A stretch of DNA of 64,000 bases, taken from contig NC_133666.1 of the NCBI RefSeq assembly GCF_037893015.1, positions 625,221,852 to 625,285,851 on the forward strand, given 5' to 3'. The position numbers and the translations under genes are program-made. The notes beneath the pieces are model-generated. The model had not been told where the DNA came from, ran no database searches, and saw nothing but the letters and a program-made list of their open reading frames with translations. The number at the start of each line of letters is the position of its first letter. Position 1 is the stretch's first letter. This document shows, piece by piece, positions 46,280-57,304 of the stretch. The DNA comes from Macrotis lagotis. Taxonomy: Eukaryota; Chordata; Mammalia; Peramelemorphia; Peramelidae.

Positions 46280-46947
46280 CTTGTTCAGGTATTCCTCAAT
46301 TAATGGACCCTCAGTTTCCAATCCTTTGTCACCACAAAAAGTTGCAAATATCTTTTGTATATCTTTAAAGTTTGTTTACTTAGAGCTCCTTTAATCTATC
46401 ACATCCTATCACTGCTTCTAACTTCTCCCCTTTGCCTCCAGGTTCCCTGTTAAAAGAGAATGTGATTTTTCTCCTTCCTTTGACCAGTTTAGATAAGAAT
46501 AAAATTTAAATGTTAGCTATTTTCCTCCACTTCTTTCATATTTTAATATAGACTTCTACACATCCATATTATGTGAAAATAATTTTCCCTAATTTTCTTT
46601 TTTCTTCCCTTCCCTACTATATTTCCATATTCCTTTTTCCATTATTCTTTTAAGATCAGCAAAACTTAATATAACCAGTCTCAGGTGTTCTGTCTAATTA
46701 GACTTTCTCTATGATATCCAATGATGTAATTTTCAGAGGGATAGATATGTTTCCTCTCCATACTAGAAAGTAAAAAGTTTATTCTTATATAGTCCCTTGT
46801 GATTGTTCAGTCATGTTTGCTTTTATATCTCTTGACTCCTGTTTTTGAATTTCACAGCTTCTATGTCTTTTCTTGTCTTTCATCAGGAATGTTTGGAAAT
46901 CTATTTAATTAAAGATCCATTTTCCCCCTGTAGCACTAATACTATTT

Positions 46948-47093
46948 TTTTTTTAGTTTTTTTGCAAGGCAATGGGGTTAAATGGCTTGCCCAAGGTCAC
47001 ACAGGTAATTATTAAGTGTCTGAACATGGATTTGAACTCAGGTCTTTGTGACTCCAGGGTCAGTGCTTTATCCACTGCACCACTATCTGCCCC
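46948..47093 (-). mobile_element. CORE-SINE
   Basis: Minus-strand copy with a T-run left edge and a small deletion before gtaattattaagtg. Confidence 0.9.
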
Positions 47094-48430
47094 TTACCAT
47101 CCAATTCTAAGAGATCTAGGCAGCTTTCTTTTAAGATTTCTTGGAATGTGGTATCTATGCTCTTTTTCTGGTCATAACTTTAGGTAGTCTAATGTTTTTA
47201 AAATTATGTCTTCTTAATTTGTTTTATAGTCTGCTATTTTTTTTCTATGAGATGCCTTGTATTTTTTTCTTCCCCCCCCCCCATCTTCTGGATTTTGTTT
47301 AACTATTTCTTTTTTTTTCTCATGGAATTGTTAGCTTCAATTTGGCTCATTCTAATTTTTAGGGAGTTTGTTGGTTGGACAAGGTTTTGCATTCCATGCT
47401 TCAAGTTGTTAATTCCCTTTCCAATTCTTTCTTCCATAGCCTTCTTTTAGTTTTCAATTTTTTTCTCTATTTCTCTCACTTCATTTATATTTAAAAAAAA
47501 CTCAAAACATTTTTGCCTCTTTAAAAAAAAACAACCCAAACTCTTGTTTTATCCTCTCTAGGAGTTCCAGTTAAGCTTAGTACCCACTCAGTTTTCCTGA
47601 GGCTTTGCTTGTAAATGTGGTGAAATCGTTTTCTTTTTCTCAATTTTTATCTTGAACATCTCTATTGTCATAATACTTTTTATAGTTGTGCTTTTTGTTT
47701 GTTTGCTCACTTTAGTTTTCAGACTTTATGTTAAGGCTAGGCTCTGTTCACTTCTGGAAGGAATGTCTGGCCTGGTCCTGTTGCTGCTTTCTTGTTGTTT
47801 TAGATCAGGATCCTAAGTTGGAAACCTGAAGATTTTTAGTCTTCCCAAAGTGGTCTGACTCACTAAGTGAAGATTGCTGTCCCCTTATCTCAGTTTTGCA
47901 AATTTCTGACCTGGGTTTGGGTCTAAGAAATAGGCCTATGGACTTGAGCCATGATCGGTTCAGTAGACTGCTGGTGGACTTAGCTGAAAAGCTCTACCGG
48001 TTTAGAGTGACAGAGCTGCAGGCTCCCCTTTAGCCTGGTCTTCCTGCTTTGAAAGGAAGTTTGCAGACTGTGTTAAAAGCTGGAACGCAGTTCCTGCTTT
48101 GTTCCTAAGCCACATTGCTACTGCTCATTATTGAACTTGATCCTTGAATACTCAGCGTATGACCTGTGACTACTCTTCACCCTGAAATGCCACCCTAGGC
48201 ACAGGTCCCTACTTCAATCTCTTTTGGATCTATCTATGATCCAGACCTGGGGGCACTCTTGCTCTGGTGTACAGCCTTACCCTGTATTGGCAGCGAGCTC
48301 CTGGCTAGACCCTGTCCTTGGTATCCATCCATTCACCTGTCTGTCTGTCTCCCTTTATGGTGACCTGGGCTACAAAAATGACTCGTGATTTTAAAAGAAT
48401 TCTAATCGAGATTTGGTCTGCAGCATTTTT

Positions 48431-48577
48431 TGTTTTTGTTTTTTGCAAGGCAATGGGGTTAAGTGGCTTGCCCAAGGCCACACAGCTAGGTAATTATTAA
48501 ATGTCTGAGGTCGGATTTGAACTCTGGGTAGTCCTGACTCCAGGGCTGGTGCTCTATCCACTGTGCCACCTAGCCAC
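48431..48577 (-). mobile_element. CORE-SINE
   Basis: Perfect target repeats tctgcagcatttttt at 48417 and 48581. Confidence 0.94.
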
Positions 48578-48680
48578 CCCTCTGCAGCATTTTTTAAAAG
48601 ATCTTTCTGGAAGAATTAGAAGGGGACAGTGCTCCCTATACCTTTTTTCCTCCTACTCTGTCAATTCTAGAATATATTCC

Positions 48681-49530
48681 TTTTTTTTTTGAAGGGGAGG
48701 AAAAATCACTTTATTTTCAATTTCTTCCAAAAATGTAAAAATATCTAGAAATACTTAAATTTCTGAATAAAATCATTTCACTGTCCATCTGCCCCCACTC
48801 AATTGGAAGGGCCAAGGAAGGGGAAAATCTTTGTTCTACTTCCTTGGTTTCTCCCCCCCCCCCCCCCATCTCACATCTTTCAATTTATATGGGGGTGAGA
48901 AAAGCCTAGAGCAAAGAGCAAAGAGGTCAGGGTGAGGGAGGAAGTAGGGTTTGTTCTAGGACAACATCCCACCCTAGATATGGGGACCTGAGAATGGGGT
49001 TCTGCTGCTGGGGTGGGAAAGGGCACCAGGGTTCCTTCTCTTTGTCCCTAAGATCTGCTCCAGTCCTTATTCTCTTGCAGATGAGAAATCAAGAAAACTA
49101 TAAACATCCAGGAGAAATAGGACCGCGTGAGTAGGAGGGAGAATCAACTGTAGGTCCTTGCCAGTTATAGCCTCCCCTGTCGCTTCTTGGCAGGAAGAAT
49201 GGATAGCAATTCTGGGTCCCTGTCTTCAGTCTTATCCTCTTCTGAGAAATCACTGTCTTCCAGAGATACAATCTGGTGCCTCCCGGTGATAAGCACAGGG
49301 CCAGAGCCAGACTTCAGGTGGAAGGTCACTGGAGGTTGAAGTGGGAAGTTACCTAGGCTGAGCATGGGCTGGCAGGACAGTTTCAGGTTGGCTACTGGTG
49401 CCACAATTTCCTCCTTGTTATGGTTTCTGGCCACCACCTCCGCAACACTGCACTCCTCCTTAGCATCTTCTGTGAGGCAGAGCATGATCAAGGACAGCAC
49501 ATGCTTCGTGTTGTCATCATCCTCTCCAGA
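48681..49530 (-). pseudogene. NPM3: NPM3 (nucleoplasmin 3) processed retrocopy, 5'-truncated
   Basis: The minus strand encodes TKHVLSLIMLCLTEDAKEEC, VVARNHNKEE, VANLKLSCQPMLSL and LKSGSGPV(L)ITGRHQIV, closely matching human NPM3 from about residue 55 to its C-terminus (LPAKKRQGRL, then stop). No introns are present. A 3' UTR follows, with AATAAA (plus-strand TTTATT near 48710) and a terminal A-tail (T10 at 48681-48690). Flanking copies of agaatatattc mark the insertion. The whole retained reading frame is open, but the first third of the protein is missing and no promoter is evident. NPM3 is a nuclear histone-chaperone-family protein; the parent gene is not in this window. Confidence 0.9.
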
Positions 49531-49538
49531 ATATATTC

Positions 49539-49686
49539 TTTTTTTTTTCAAGGCAATGGGGCTAAGTGGCTTGCCCAAGGCCACACAGCTAGGTAATTAT
49601 TAAGTGTCTGAGGTCGTGTTTGAACTCAGGTACTCCTGATTCCAAGGCCAGTACTCTATCCACTGCGCCACCTAGCTGCCCCCCTT
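49539..49686 (-). mobile_element. CORE-SINE at the 5' junction of the NPM3 retrocopy
   Basis: Flanked by agaatatattct at 49528 and 49687, the same word that flanks the retrocopy at 48669. Confidence 0.94.
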
Positions 49687-49894
49687 AGAATATATTCTTA
49701 AAGAGATAGAGAACATCTAAAAAGAGAAATAATAATTACAAAGATCCAACATGATTTCATCAAGAACAGGTGATCCCAGACTATACTCATTTCTATTTTT
49801 AATAGGATAACTACATTAGTAAATGAAAGAAGTGATGTGGGTCTAATTTGCCTCTATATTATAGTAAAGTTTTTGCTAAAGTATCCTGTTCTAT

Positions 49895-50062
49895 GAAATA
49901 TGAAATAGATGAGCAGTTCTCAAACTTTTTTTCTCTTAGGACCCTTTTCACTCTTAAAAATTATTGAGAATCCCAAAGAGCTTTTAGTTATGTGCTTACT
50001 TATGACAATATTTTATCATATTAGCAATTAAAACTGATAAATTTTAAAAACCATTTATGTTT
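49895..50062 (+). mobile_element. Old interspersed repeat, possibly DNA-transposon derived
   Basis: Text of the type gttctcaaactt..aggaccctttt..cactcttaaaaattattga resembles a common mammalian DNA-transposon end. I cannot name the family. Confidence 0.35.
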
Positions 50063-50067
50063 TAATG

Positions 50068-50262
50068 TCTTAAGTATCAACTTCCCAGGAGAGCAGAATA
50101 GTAGTTTATGAGTTACTGTATATCATGCTTCAAGTCTTTGTCAATAGACACTTGCCAGTTTTTTGTTGTTGTTTTTTTTTGACAGACATATTTCTTTTAT
50201 GTGTGTATGGGTTTGGGGCAGGGCAGATAAATGCCTGTCATGTATCTGATGGAATACTTTTA
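50068..50262 (+). repeat. Local duplication, copy A (about 200 bp)
   Basis: Near-identical to 52328-52533: both run from taatgtcttaagtatcaact to catgtatctgatggaatac with only a few differences. Confidence 0.95.
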
Positions 50263-50281
50263 TACTTACTGGAAACTATAC

Positions 50282-50323
50282 TATAAAGAAATTGCTTCAT
50301 CATCTCAAAGCACAAAGTTCTTA
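50282..50323 (+). repeat. Short inverted repeat arm 1
   Basis: aagaaattgcttcatcatct and following bases recur in inverse orientation at 51680-51720, with about one mismatch. Confidence 0.85.
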
Positions 50324-50593
50324 TTGGAAACATTAAAAACAATGATAAATCTATCATATTTTCCATAAATAACACTTTTAAAGGAAAAAATGACTATTTT
50401 CCAAAAACTAAAAATAAAGAGAATAGTATTGATTTACATATTTGAGCAAATCTTTTTAATGTCTATTTTAATAGAAAACAGATTCTCATATCTGTTTATA
50501 TATTCAATCTGTTGTGATATATTATTTTAGGTAAAGTCTATGAAGAAAATATGGCTTAATGCAGATAAATAGTTAAAAAGGAGAGCAATATTT

Positions 50594-50759
50594 TTTTATT
50601 ATTTTTTTTTAGTTTTTTTTGTAAGGCAAATGGGGTTAAATGGCTTGCCCAAGGCCACACAGCTAGGTAATTATGAAGTGTCTGAGGCCAGATCTGAACT
50701 CAGGTACTACTGCCTCCAGGGCCGGTGCTCTATCCACTGTGCCACCTAGCCATACCCCC
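50594..50759 (-). mobile_element. CORE-SINE
   Basis: Target repeats agagcaatatttt at 50582 and 50762. Confidence 0.93.
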
Positions 50760-51119
50760 CCAGAGCAATATTTTAATAGGCAAATAATGTCTTAGAATTA
50801 ATGTGAAAATAGTTTTTGTCTTATAGATTTAATTCTAAAGGATTAAGGATTTAATATATACAGAGATAGAGTAAACTACTGAGAAAAGTTTCTCTATGTA
50901 ATTACATTATAGTCCTAAATAAGTAATTATAACAAAAATATAATTTTATGTATTAGAGTGGTCAGTTCAGGTATCCAATTAAGCTTGGTTGATTAATTCA
51001 GATGTATGCTAAAATTATGAGCAAATATATAAATATACCCCTGAATTAATTACTCAAGATCATAGAAAAAAAGATAAAATATGGGAATGAGTCAAGTAGC
51101 ATATTACAGAATAAATTGC

Positions 51120-51585
51120 AAATGAAGTTGTTAACCCATGGAAACTTATTACAATCAGATAGCAAGAGATTGCCAGTAGAATGTCCCAAGGATCTATGTA
51201 TGGCCCTGTCCTATTTAATATTTTCTAAATCAATTATTTTTACAAAGAAGTATATGGCATGATCTCCAGATCTGTTGATGACACAAAGTTAGGAGAGATA
51301 ACTAACGCACCAGATTACAGTCAGGCTCCAAAAGGATCTCAAAAGCCTAGACTATTGAACTGAATCTAACAAGACAAGTGAAATTAAATAGGGATAAATG
51401 TAAAAGTTTGACAATTAAGTTAAAAAATCAGCTTTAAAATACAAGATGTTGGGAGGAATAGTTAGAGAGTGGTTGGTCTGGAAAAACAGTAGCAATCTTG
51501 TGAGTTTAGTGGACTGCAATCTCAGTAATAATCATGAAGTGATTGATAGCCTAATGCAATATTAGACTGCATTATGAAAGTATGA
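51120..51585 (+). mobile_element. L3/CR1-like LINE fragment, part 1
   Basis: Matches the CR1/L3 pattern: gatgacacaaagttaggaga, then aaattaaatagggataaatg, tttagtggactgcaatctca and taatgcaatattagactgca. In translation SVDDTKLGE recalls the CR1 RT end. Its continuation is found at 52836. Confidence 0.8.
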
Positions 51586-51679
51586 TGGGGATAAAAAGAT
51601 AACTGCCTCCCTCACCCCGATTCAGGACCCTGGACCACTTTCAGTTGGCTAGATGAGCTGTGTGATCTATTATGGAGAA

Positions 51680-51720
51680 CTTTGTACTTTGAGATGATGA
51701 AGCAATTTCTTTATAGGCCA
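51680..51720 (-). repeat. Short inverted repeat arm 2
   Basis: Reverse complement of 50282-50323, so the region between the two 200-bp copies has been rearranged more than once. Confidence 0.85.
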
Positions 51721-52148
51721 TTGAGCCAGGAAGAATTGTCAACTATGAAAATTTTAAAAGGAAATAGAACTTTTCTGTTCAACATTTTCCATCCTTTCTC
51801 TGGAATAGGATATTTGTACTGTGCTTTGCATAGTTATCTGGCACATAATATATAAATGTCTATATAAATATGCTATATAAGTAATTATTCCCTTTCCTTC
51901 TCTGGAAAGTCTTATGGAATTCATTTGGAAAATTTTCTGGTACCTTGGCAGCTGCTCCCATATGGAACAGGGCACATGTGTTGTCTTGACAAGCTTAAAT
52001 TTGAGTCTTGTCCCCCTGACTAACTCTTCTGATTATGTTCTTTTACCAGAGCATAGGTGACCAAAAAGTGATTTTGAAATGGATTTTTCCAACCTTGGGC
52101 ATAAGCTTGTGAGAGTTTGAAAGGTTAGGAGAAAGTGGGTCCCTCAGG

Positions 52149-52277
52149 TGGTGCCAGTTTCACTGCAGGAAATTCCATTTACAGCTACCGCTTAGAAAAA
52201 ATGATTACTGGAGATGCCAAACGCTGGCTTGGCTTGCCAGAAGATATTGACCTTCATGGAGTTATTCCAATATAGCA
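52149..52277 (+). other. Unidentified 42-codon open frame (possible retrocopy fragment)
   Basis: Reads GGASFTAGNSIYSYRLEKMI then TGDAKRWLGLPEDIDLHG and a stop. The composition looks protein-like, but I recognise no family. It lies between the two L3/CR1 pieces and just before duplication copy B. Confidence 0.3.
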
Positions 52278-52327
52278 GATTCAAATGAAGGTGAAATGTT
52301 CAGCAATCACATTAATTGCTTTATATT

Positions 52328-52533
52328 TTAATGTCTTAAGTATCAACTTCCCAGGAGAACAGAATAGTAGTTTATGAGTTACTATATATCATGCTTCAAG
52401 TCTTTGTCAATAGTCACTTGCCAGTTTTTTGTTGTTGTTTTTTTTTGACAGACATATTTCTTTTATGTGTGTATGGGTTTGGGGCAGGGCAGATAAATGC
52501 CTGTCATGTATCTGATGGAATACCTTTATACTA
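52328..52533 (+). repeat. Local duplication, copy B (about 200 bp)
   Basis: Partner of 50068-50262, same orientation and 2.26 kb away. The right flanks differ after tggaatac. Confidence 0.95.
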
Positions 52534-52835
52534 CCTTTTAGGTCCAAACTAAACATGAGCAATACCAAAATTAAAAGGGATCTTCCCTAGAGCTCCAGAG
52601 GTCATAAATAATTAAAAACAGCCTGGCTTTTCAATTTGTAGCCAAAGTTAACCCAGGACTAATTCTGGCCCATCTAGAAGTCCTTTGGTTGGAGGGGAAG
52701 GATTCAGTTCCCATCAATTGTTCTAAGAAGAATCACTTGTAGGAATAAGGAGTTAATAGTTCTATTGTACTCTGGCCTCAGCAGATCTCACCTGGGTACA
52801 AGGGTTTAAGAAGGACAATGCTAAGGGGAGGTGAG

Positions 52836-53280
52836 TGCAGCAGAAGACAACAAGAATGATGAGGAGCCTGGAGACCAAGTCATACGAAACCTATTGGAAG
52901 AAACTGATCATGTTAAGCTTGGAGAAGAAAAGATTCAAGTGGGAAATGTTACCTGTGTTCAATTATTTGAACGGCTATTTTGTGAAGGAGGAATTAAATT
53001 TGTTCTAGTTGACCCTAGAAGACAGAACCAGGAACAATGGGTGGAAATTACCAAGGGAAAATTTAGACTGAATATCAGGGGGAAAACTTCCTAATAATCA
53101 GTTATCCAAAATTAAATTGGGCTGCTGTTAAAACTAATGGAATCTTCTTCCTTGAAGGTCTTATCAGAGGTTGGATGACAATGGGTATGTTATTGTGTAG
53201 ATTCTTTTCATCTTATGTGTTAGACAAGATGGCTACTAAAGACCCTTCCAACTCTCAGATTCTGGGATTCTCTGACCAGC
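52836..53280 (+). mobile_element. L3/CR1-like LINE 3' end, part 2
   Basis: Matches the conserved CR1/L3 3' region: gaccaagtcatacgaaacct, gacagaaccaggaacaatgg, aaaacttcctaataatcagt, and cccttccaactctcagattc followed by tgggattct. The 87-codon open frame over it (52831-53094) is therefore a by-product of the LINE tail and not a gene. Confidence 0.85.
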
Positions 53281-53378
53281 ACTACTCCCAACTTGTTTAC
53301 TCGTTAAAACTCAGAGTTTAAACAGACTCTTGGCTCAGGAGCTGTACATTTGCCCTTGCCTATAAAGGAGAATTCTTT

Positions 53379-53527
53379 TAGGTTTTTTTTTTTTGTAAGC
53401 AAACGGGGTTAAGTGGCTTGCCCAAGGCCACACAGCTAGGTAATTATTAAGTGTCTGAGGCCAGATCTAAACCCAGGTACTCCTGCCTCCAGGGCCGGTG
53501 CTCTATCCACTGCCACCTAGCCACCCC
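53379..53527 (-). mobile_element. CORE-SINE, arm of an inverted pair
   Basis: Minus-strand copy 30 bases from an opposite-strand copy (53558-53711). Confidence 0.92.
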
Positions 53528-53557
53528 GAGTTGACTTCTTAATAGTGAAAAGACAAG

Positions 53558-53711
53558 GGGGTGGCTAGGTGGTGTAGTGGATAGAGCACTGGTCCTGGAG
53601 TCAGGAGTACCTGAGTTCAGATCTGGCCTCAGACACTTAAATAATTACCTAGCTGTGTGGCCTTGGGCAAGCCACTTAACCCTATTGCCTTGAAAAATCT
53701 AAAAAAAAAAG
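53558..53711 (+). mobile_element. CORE-SINE, arm of an inverted pair
   Basis: Plus-strand partner of 53379-53527; a transcript across both could form a hairpin of about 140 base pairs. Confidence 0.92.
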
Positions 53712-53899
53712 TCAACTCAATGTCTAACAGAATACAACTGAGGGCTTCCTTATGGGTGCAGGAAACTTGTACATTCACATGAATAGTCATGGCAGCCTTG
53801 TGGCCAGAGCCCATGGAAGTCATACAGCTTCACTCACAACCAACTGAACATAGAGGCTAGAACTTCTGAGATTGGACATTCCCAGTCCAAGAGACAACA

Positions 53900-54225
53900 G
53901 CGCTTAAGACTGACAGAATTCCTTTAGAAGTATGTGGTACTTTAAAAAGATTTAAGATCTCTAATCTGTGTGGTGCTCCAGAATGATTCCAGAGGACTTA
54001 TAAAAAAGCATGTTGCCCATCTCTTGTCAGACAGATGATGGATCCATGGGTCTTTTGGATATGGTTAGAGTGGGAATTTGTTTTACAAAGCTATATTTTT
54101 TAACAAATAATTTTTCCTCCCACTTTTTCTCAACTGAGTTGGGAGGAGAGATGAATGGGAGAACAAATAGACTTCTGTTCATTGAAAAAATTAAATTAAA
54201 TTTAGAAAAAATAGAGCACTCAGTA
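53900..54225 (+). mobile_element. L1 3' UTR-type fragment
   Basis: gacagatgatggatccatgg, ggatatggttagagtgggaa and an A-rich end parallel the copy at 1-235. The 91-codon frame over it is not a gene. Confidence 0.45.
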
Positions 54226-54440
54226 GAAGTATATATGTGCTCACTCAGACTGACCAAGACAGTAGTTGATGATCAGTGTGTGTGAAATCTTATTATCCAT
54301 ATAGAGGAATATGGGATTTCAACTCTTTAGGCAATATGATCCTAGAACTTAGACTTTTGGTCAGAGAAGGGAGATTTCCTGGGCACTAATACCCCTGGGT
54401 GAAGAACCACCAAATTTGAGTGTTTAGTCCACATAATTTT

Positions 54441-54598
54441 TCTTTTTTTTTTTTAAGGTTTTTGCAAGGCAAATGGGGTTAAGTGGCTTGCCCAAGGCCA
54501 CACAGCTAGGTAATTATTAAGTGTCTGAGACCGGATTTGAACCCAGGTACTCCTGACTCCAGGGCCGGTGCTTTATCCACTGTGCCACCTAGCCGTCC
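54441..54598 (-). mobile_element. CORE-SINE
   Basis: Target repeats ccacataatt at 54430 and 54599. Confidence 0.93.
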
Positions 54599-55589
54599 CC
54601 CACATAATTCTTGAAATTAAAATTATCCAGCCTTAAAAAAGTTTTGTCTAAGAGTCTTCTGACAAGGATTGATTAAAGCCACCTCATGCTGGGGGACAGA
54701 GATCTGGATTTGGCCACTTCCTACTATTACAATGAGTTGTGGATTATTGAGACAATGAAGGTCTGGTGGAAAGGGATTAGATATATGAAATCTATCTTTT
54801 CTTTAATATATATATATATATATATTCCCTTTGTGTTTTTTTCCTCAACTTTTATTCTCACTGGAAAGTTGAGCCACCAGAGGGAAGATAACTGCTAATC
54901 ATCTCAAGGTTCTTAGGAGTAACCTTGAAGGATTGAGACTTGTAGGCCTAGTACCTAGGTTTCCTTCTGGTGTGCTTGCAAATATCAATCAACTGTACAA
55001 TTAAGCCTTTGGAAAATAAATATATTAACAAGGTTTAGCAAGAATAGCAGTTTTAAATACAATCACCCCCATACTGGGGTTCATTCTTCCTTCACATTCA
55101 CAGTGTTCTTGAGGAGAATGGGCTCAAATTTAAAGTACAAAGATATTCAGGCCCACATGTGGAAAATATACAGGTTAAAGGGCATCTCAAGAATTCTGGT
55201 TGTAGAAATCCTTTTCTCCTTTTGAGGAATTCTCATGGTTTCTGTTTTGTGAATGTTTTTCTGGGCTCTGAGGACTGTTACTTTTTTAATGACCATCTTC
55301 AGGATTTCTCTATATCATAAGGGGTCATAGTCACTGATGTTCCCATCATCTTCAGGGGGACTATCACACTACCTCTGTTTCTCTGTACTTCTGTTACTAG
55401 CTGCTTTCAATCTAACAGACTTTGCTTCCTACTCTGGTTGGTGGTGGTATATTTGATGACTTTGATGGATTTCCCAGTCATCTAGACAACCCCCTACTGA
55501 AATATTAATTTGCCTAAGATAAGGAAAAAACAAACATGTATATTAGGAGGAGAGCATGAGCCTGGTTCTTATGAGCATGAGCATAATAA

Positions 55590-55850
55590 TAATAATAGCT
55601 AATTTTTTCTAGCATCTATTTATGTACTGAGTACTTTACAAGTATTATCTCATTTGGTTCTCACAGCATCCCTGGGAAATAAGTGTTATTATTTTCCTCA
55701 TTTTATAGCTGAGGAAACTGAGGCAAATAGCAGTAAAGTAACTCTCTAGGGGTCTCACAACTAGTATCTAGATTTGATTGAACTCAGGTCTTCCTGATTC
55801 TAGGTCTATCCAGGCACTTTATCCATTGTATCACCTTGTTACTTCTAGAT
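55590..55850 (-). mobile_element. MIR/CORE-SINE relic
   Basis: Reversed MIR pattern: tattatctcatttggttctc, cattttatagctgaggaaac, then a reversed tRNA-like box. Confidence 0.72.
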
Positions 55851-56048
55851 GATGCTTGGCGAAGGCAATCCCCAAGTAGGCTTTGGAGCATATGCCAATC
55901 TTCTGTAACTGGTTCTTCCAACTCTGGAGTAAAGAATATTTTAGAATGATCATGGAGCTGGAGCTGGGGTGTATTCAAAAGTTACTAACTGACCAAACTA
56001 AGTTTCTTATTCAGGTGCAGACCTAGCTGGAGTTTGAGAGGGAAAATA

Positions 56049-56194
56049 AGGGGCAGCTTGGTGGCACAGTGGAATAGAGCACCAGCCCTAGAGTCAGGAG
56101 GACCTGATTCAAATGTGGCCTCCAACACTTAATAATTATCTAGCTGTGTGACCTTGGGCAAGTCACTTAACCCCATTTCTTTGCAAAAAAAAGT
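56049..56194 (+). mobile_element. CORE-SINE followed by (GA)n
   Basis: Full-length copy; a GA run of about 10 units follows at 56198-56219. Confidence 0.9.
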
Positions 56195-56469
56195 GGAGGA
56201 GAGAGAGAGAGAGAGAGGGAAAATGAGCTGCTGTGGGTCTCTTGGTGAGAAAAGGACCTTGGGCTCTCACATAATGTCAGCATTGAATCTGAAGTTGCAT
56301 GACCTTTGCTGTTGCTACTCTCTATTGACTTTCATTCTTTTGGGCTTTTAGTGGGATGTTGAAGATGTCTATGACTTTGTGAACTTTTAAAGGTCAAGAG
56401 AGCTAGCCACCAGAAAAAATTCAGGAGCAAAAATCCTCATTGGGTTCTATCAGAAATGAGAAAGTGAGG

Positions 56470-56619
56470 GACGGCTAGGTGGCGCAGTGGATAGAGCACC
56501 AGCCCTGGAGTCAGGAGTACCTGGGTTCAAAGCTGGCCTCAGACACTTAATAATTACCTAGCTGTGTGGCCTTGGGCAAGCCACTTAACCCCATTTGCCT
56601 CACAAAAACCTTAAAAAAA
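56470..56619 (+). mobile_element. CORE-SINE with long target repeats
   Basis: Flanked by agaaatgagaaagtgagg (18 bases) at 56453 and 56620, identical on both sides: a fairly young insertion. Confidence 0.95.
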
Positions 56620-56929
56620 AAGAAATGAGAAAGTGAGGAACAGAGTCCTGAGTGACCTGCTAGATCAATCCAGCTGTTACAGAGATGCAGAATCATCCAT
56701 CCATTGGCTATAATGCATTTGGAAATAAATTTAGTGCAACAATATTACATAGAAACTGTCTTGAGTTTGAACCCATTCTCCCCAGCAAATAGCCAGGGGT
56801 ATATTTGTAGACATTCCATTTTCCCAATTCAGAACAGGGCTCTAGGAGCTCTGGGAAAGCATAAGGATTGTCTTTTACTTGTTTCTTTAGTGCTATACAG
56901 GAAAGCGTCTCCCAGTAGTAAATATTACA

Positions 56930-57190
56930 TGATCATATGCAGTCCTATTTTGTTTAGTCATTTTCAATCTTGTCCATATTTTTTTGACCCCATTTGGGTT
57001 TTCTTGGCAAAGACACTGGAACTGGTTGGCATTTCCTTCTCCAGCTCATTTTACAAATGAGGAACTGAAGCAAACAGGGTTAAGTGCCTTGTCCTGGGTC
57101 ATACAGCTAGTACATATCTTAGACTAGATTTGAACTCAGATCTCCTGCTTCCAGACCTGGTACTCTATCCACTGCCTAACCTAACTCATA
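56930..57190 (-). mobile_element. CORE-SINE relative, reversed
   Basis: gggttttcttggcaaagaca, ggcatttccttctccagctc, then a worn tRNA-like box. Confidence 0.72.
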
Positions 57191-57304
57191 CTGTTCGATG
57201 GATGCAACAAAAATAAAAAAAAATTATACCCCAAACCAAAAATTTTTAGATTCAACTTACAAAGAGCATTTCATAAAGTTTACCTAATATTTCTACTTGC
57301 CAAG

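Larger units (their letters stand above)
45300..46430 (-). mobile_element. Nested L1 3' UTR fragments, minus strand
   Basis: An outer fragment (45300-45745 and 46211-46430; actttatcagttcattgact, then ttcaggtattcctcaattaa) is split by a second L1 tail (about 45750-46050) and a SINE (46059-46208). The word cataatttct flanks the split. Confidence 0.55.
46430..48680 (-). mobile_element. L1 fragment, 5' UTR and ORF1 region, minus strand
   Basis: Minus-strand text resembles the marsupial L1 5' UTR (47550-48680) followed by ORF1-type coiled-coil sequence (47100-47500). SINEs are inserted at 46948-47093 and 48431-48577. The family assignment is from memory of L1 layout. Confidence 0.5.

Noticed and set aside
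48681-49530. NPM3 as a working gene
   Set aside because: No introns, missing first third, A-tail and target repeats: a processed retrocopy.
52831-53094. 87-codon frame as a small gene
   Set aside because: The DNA matches the conserved 3' end of an L3/CR1 LINE, so the frame is incidental.
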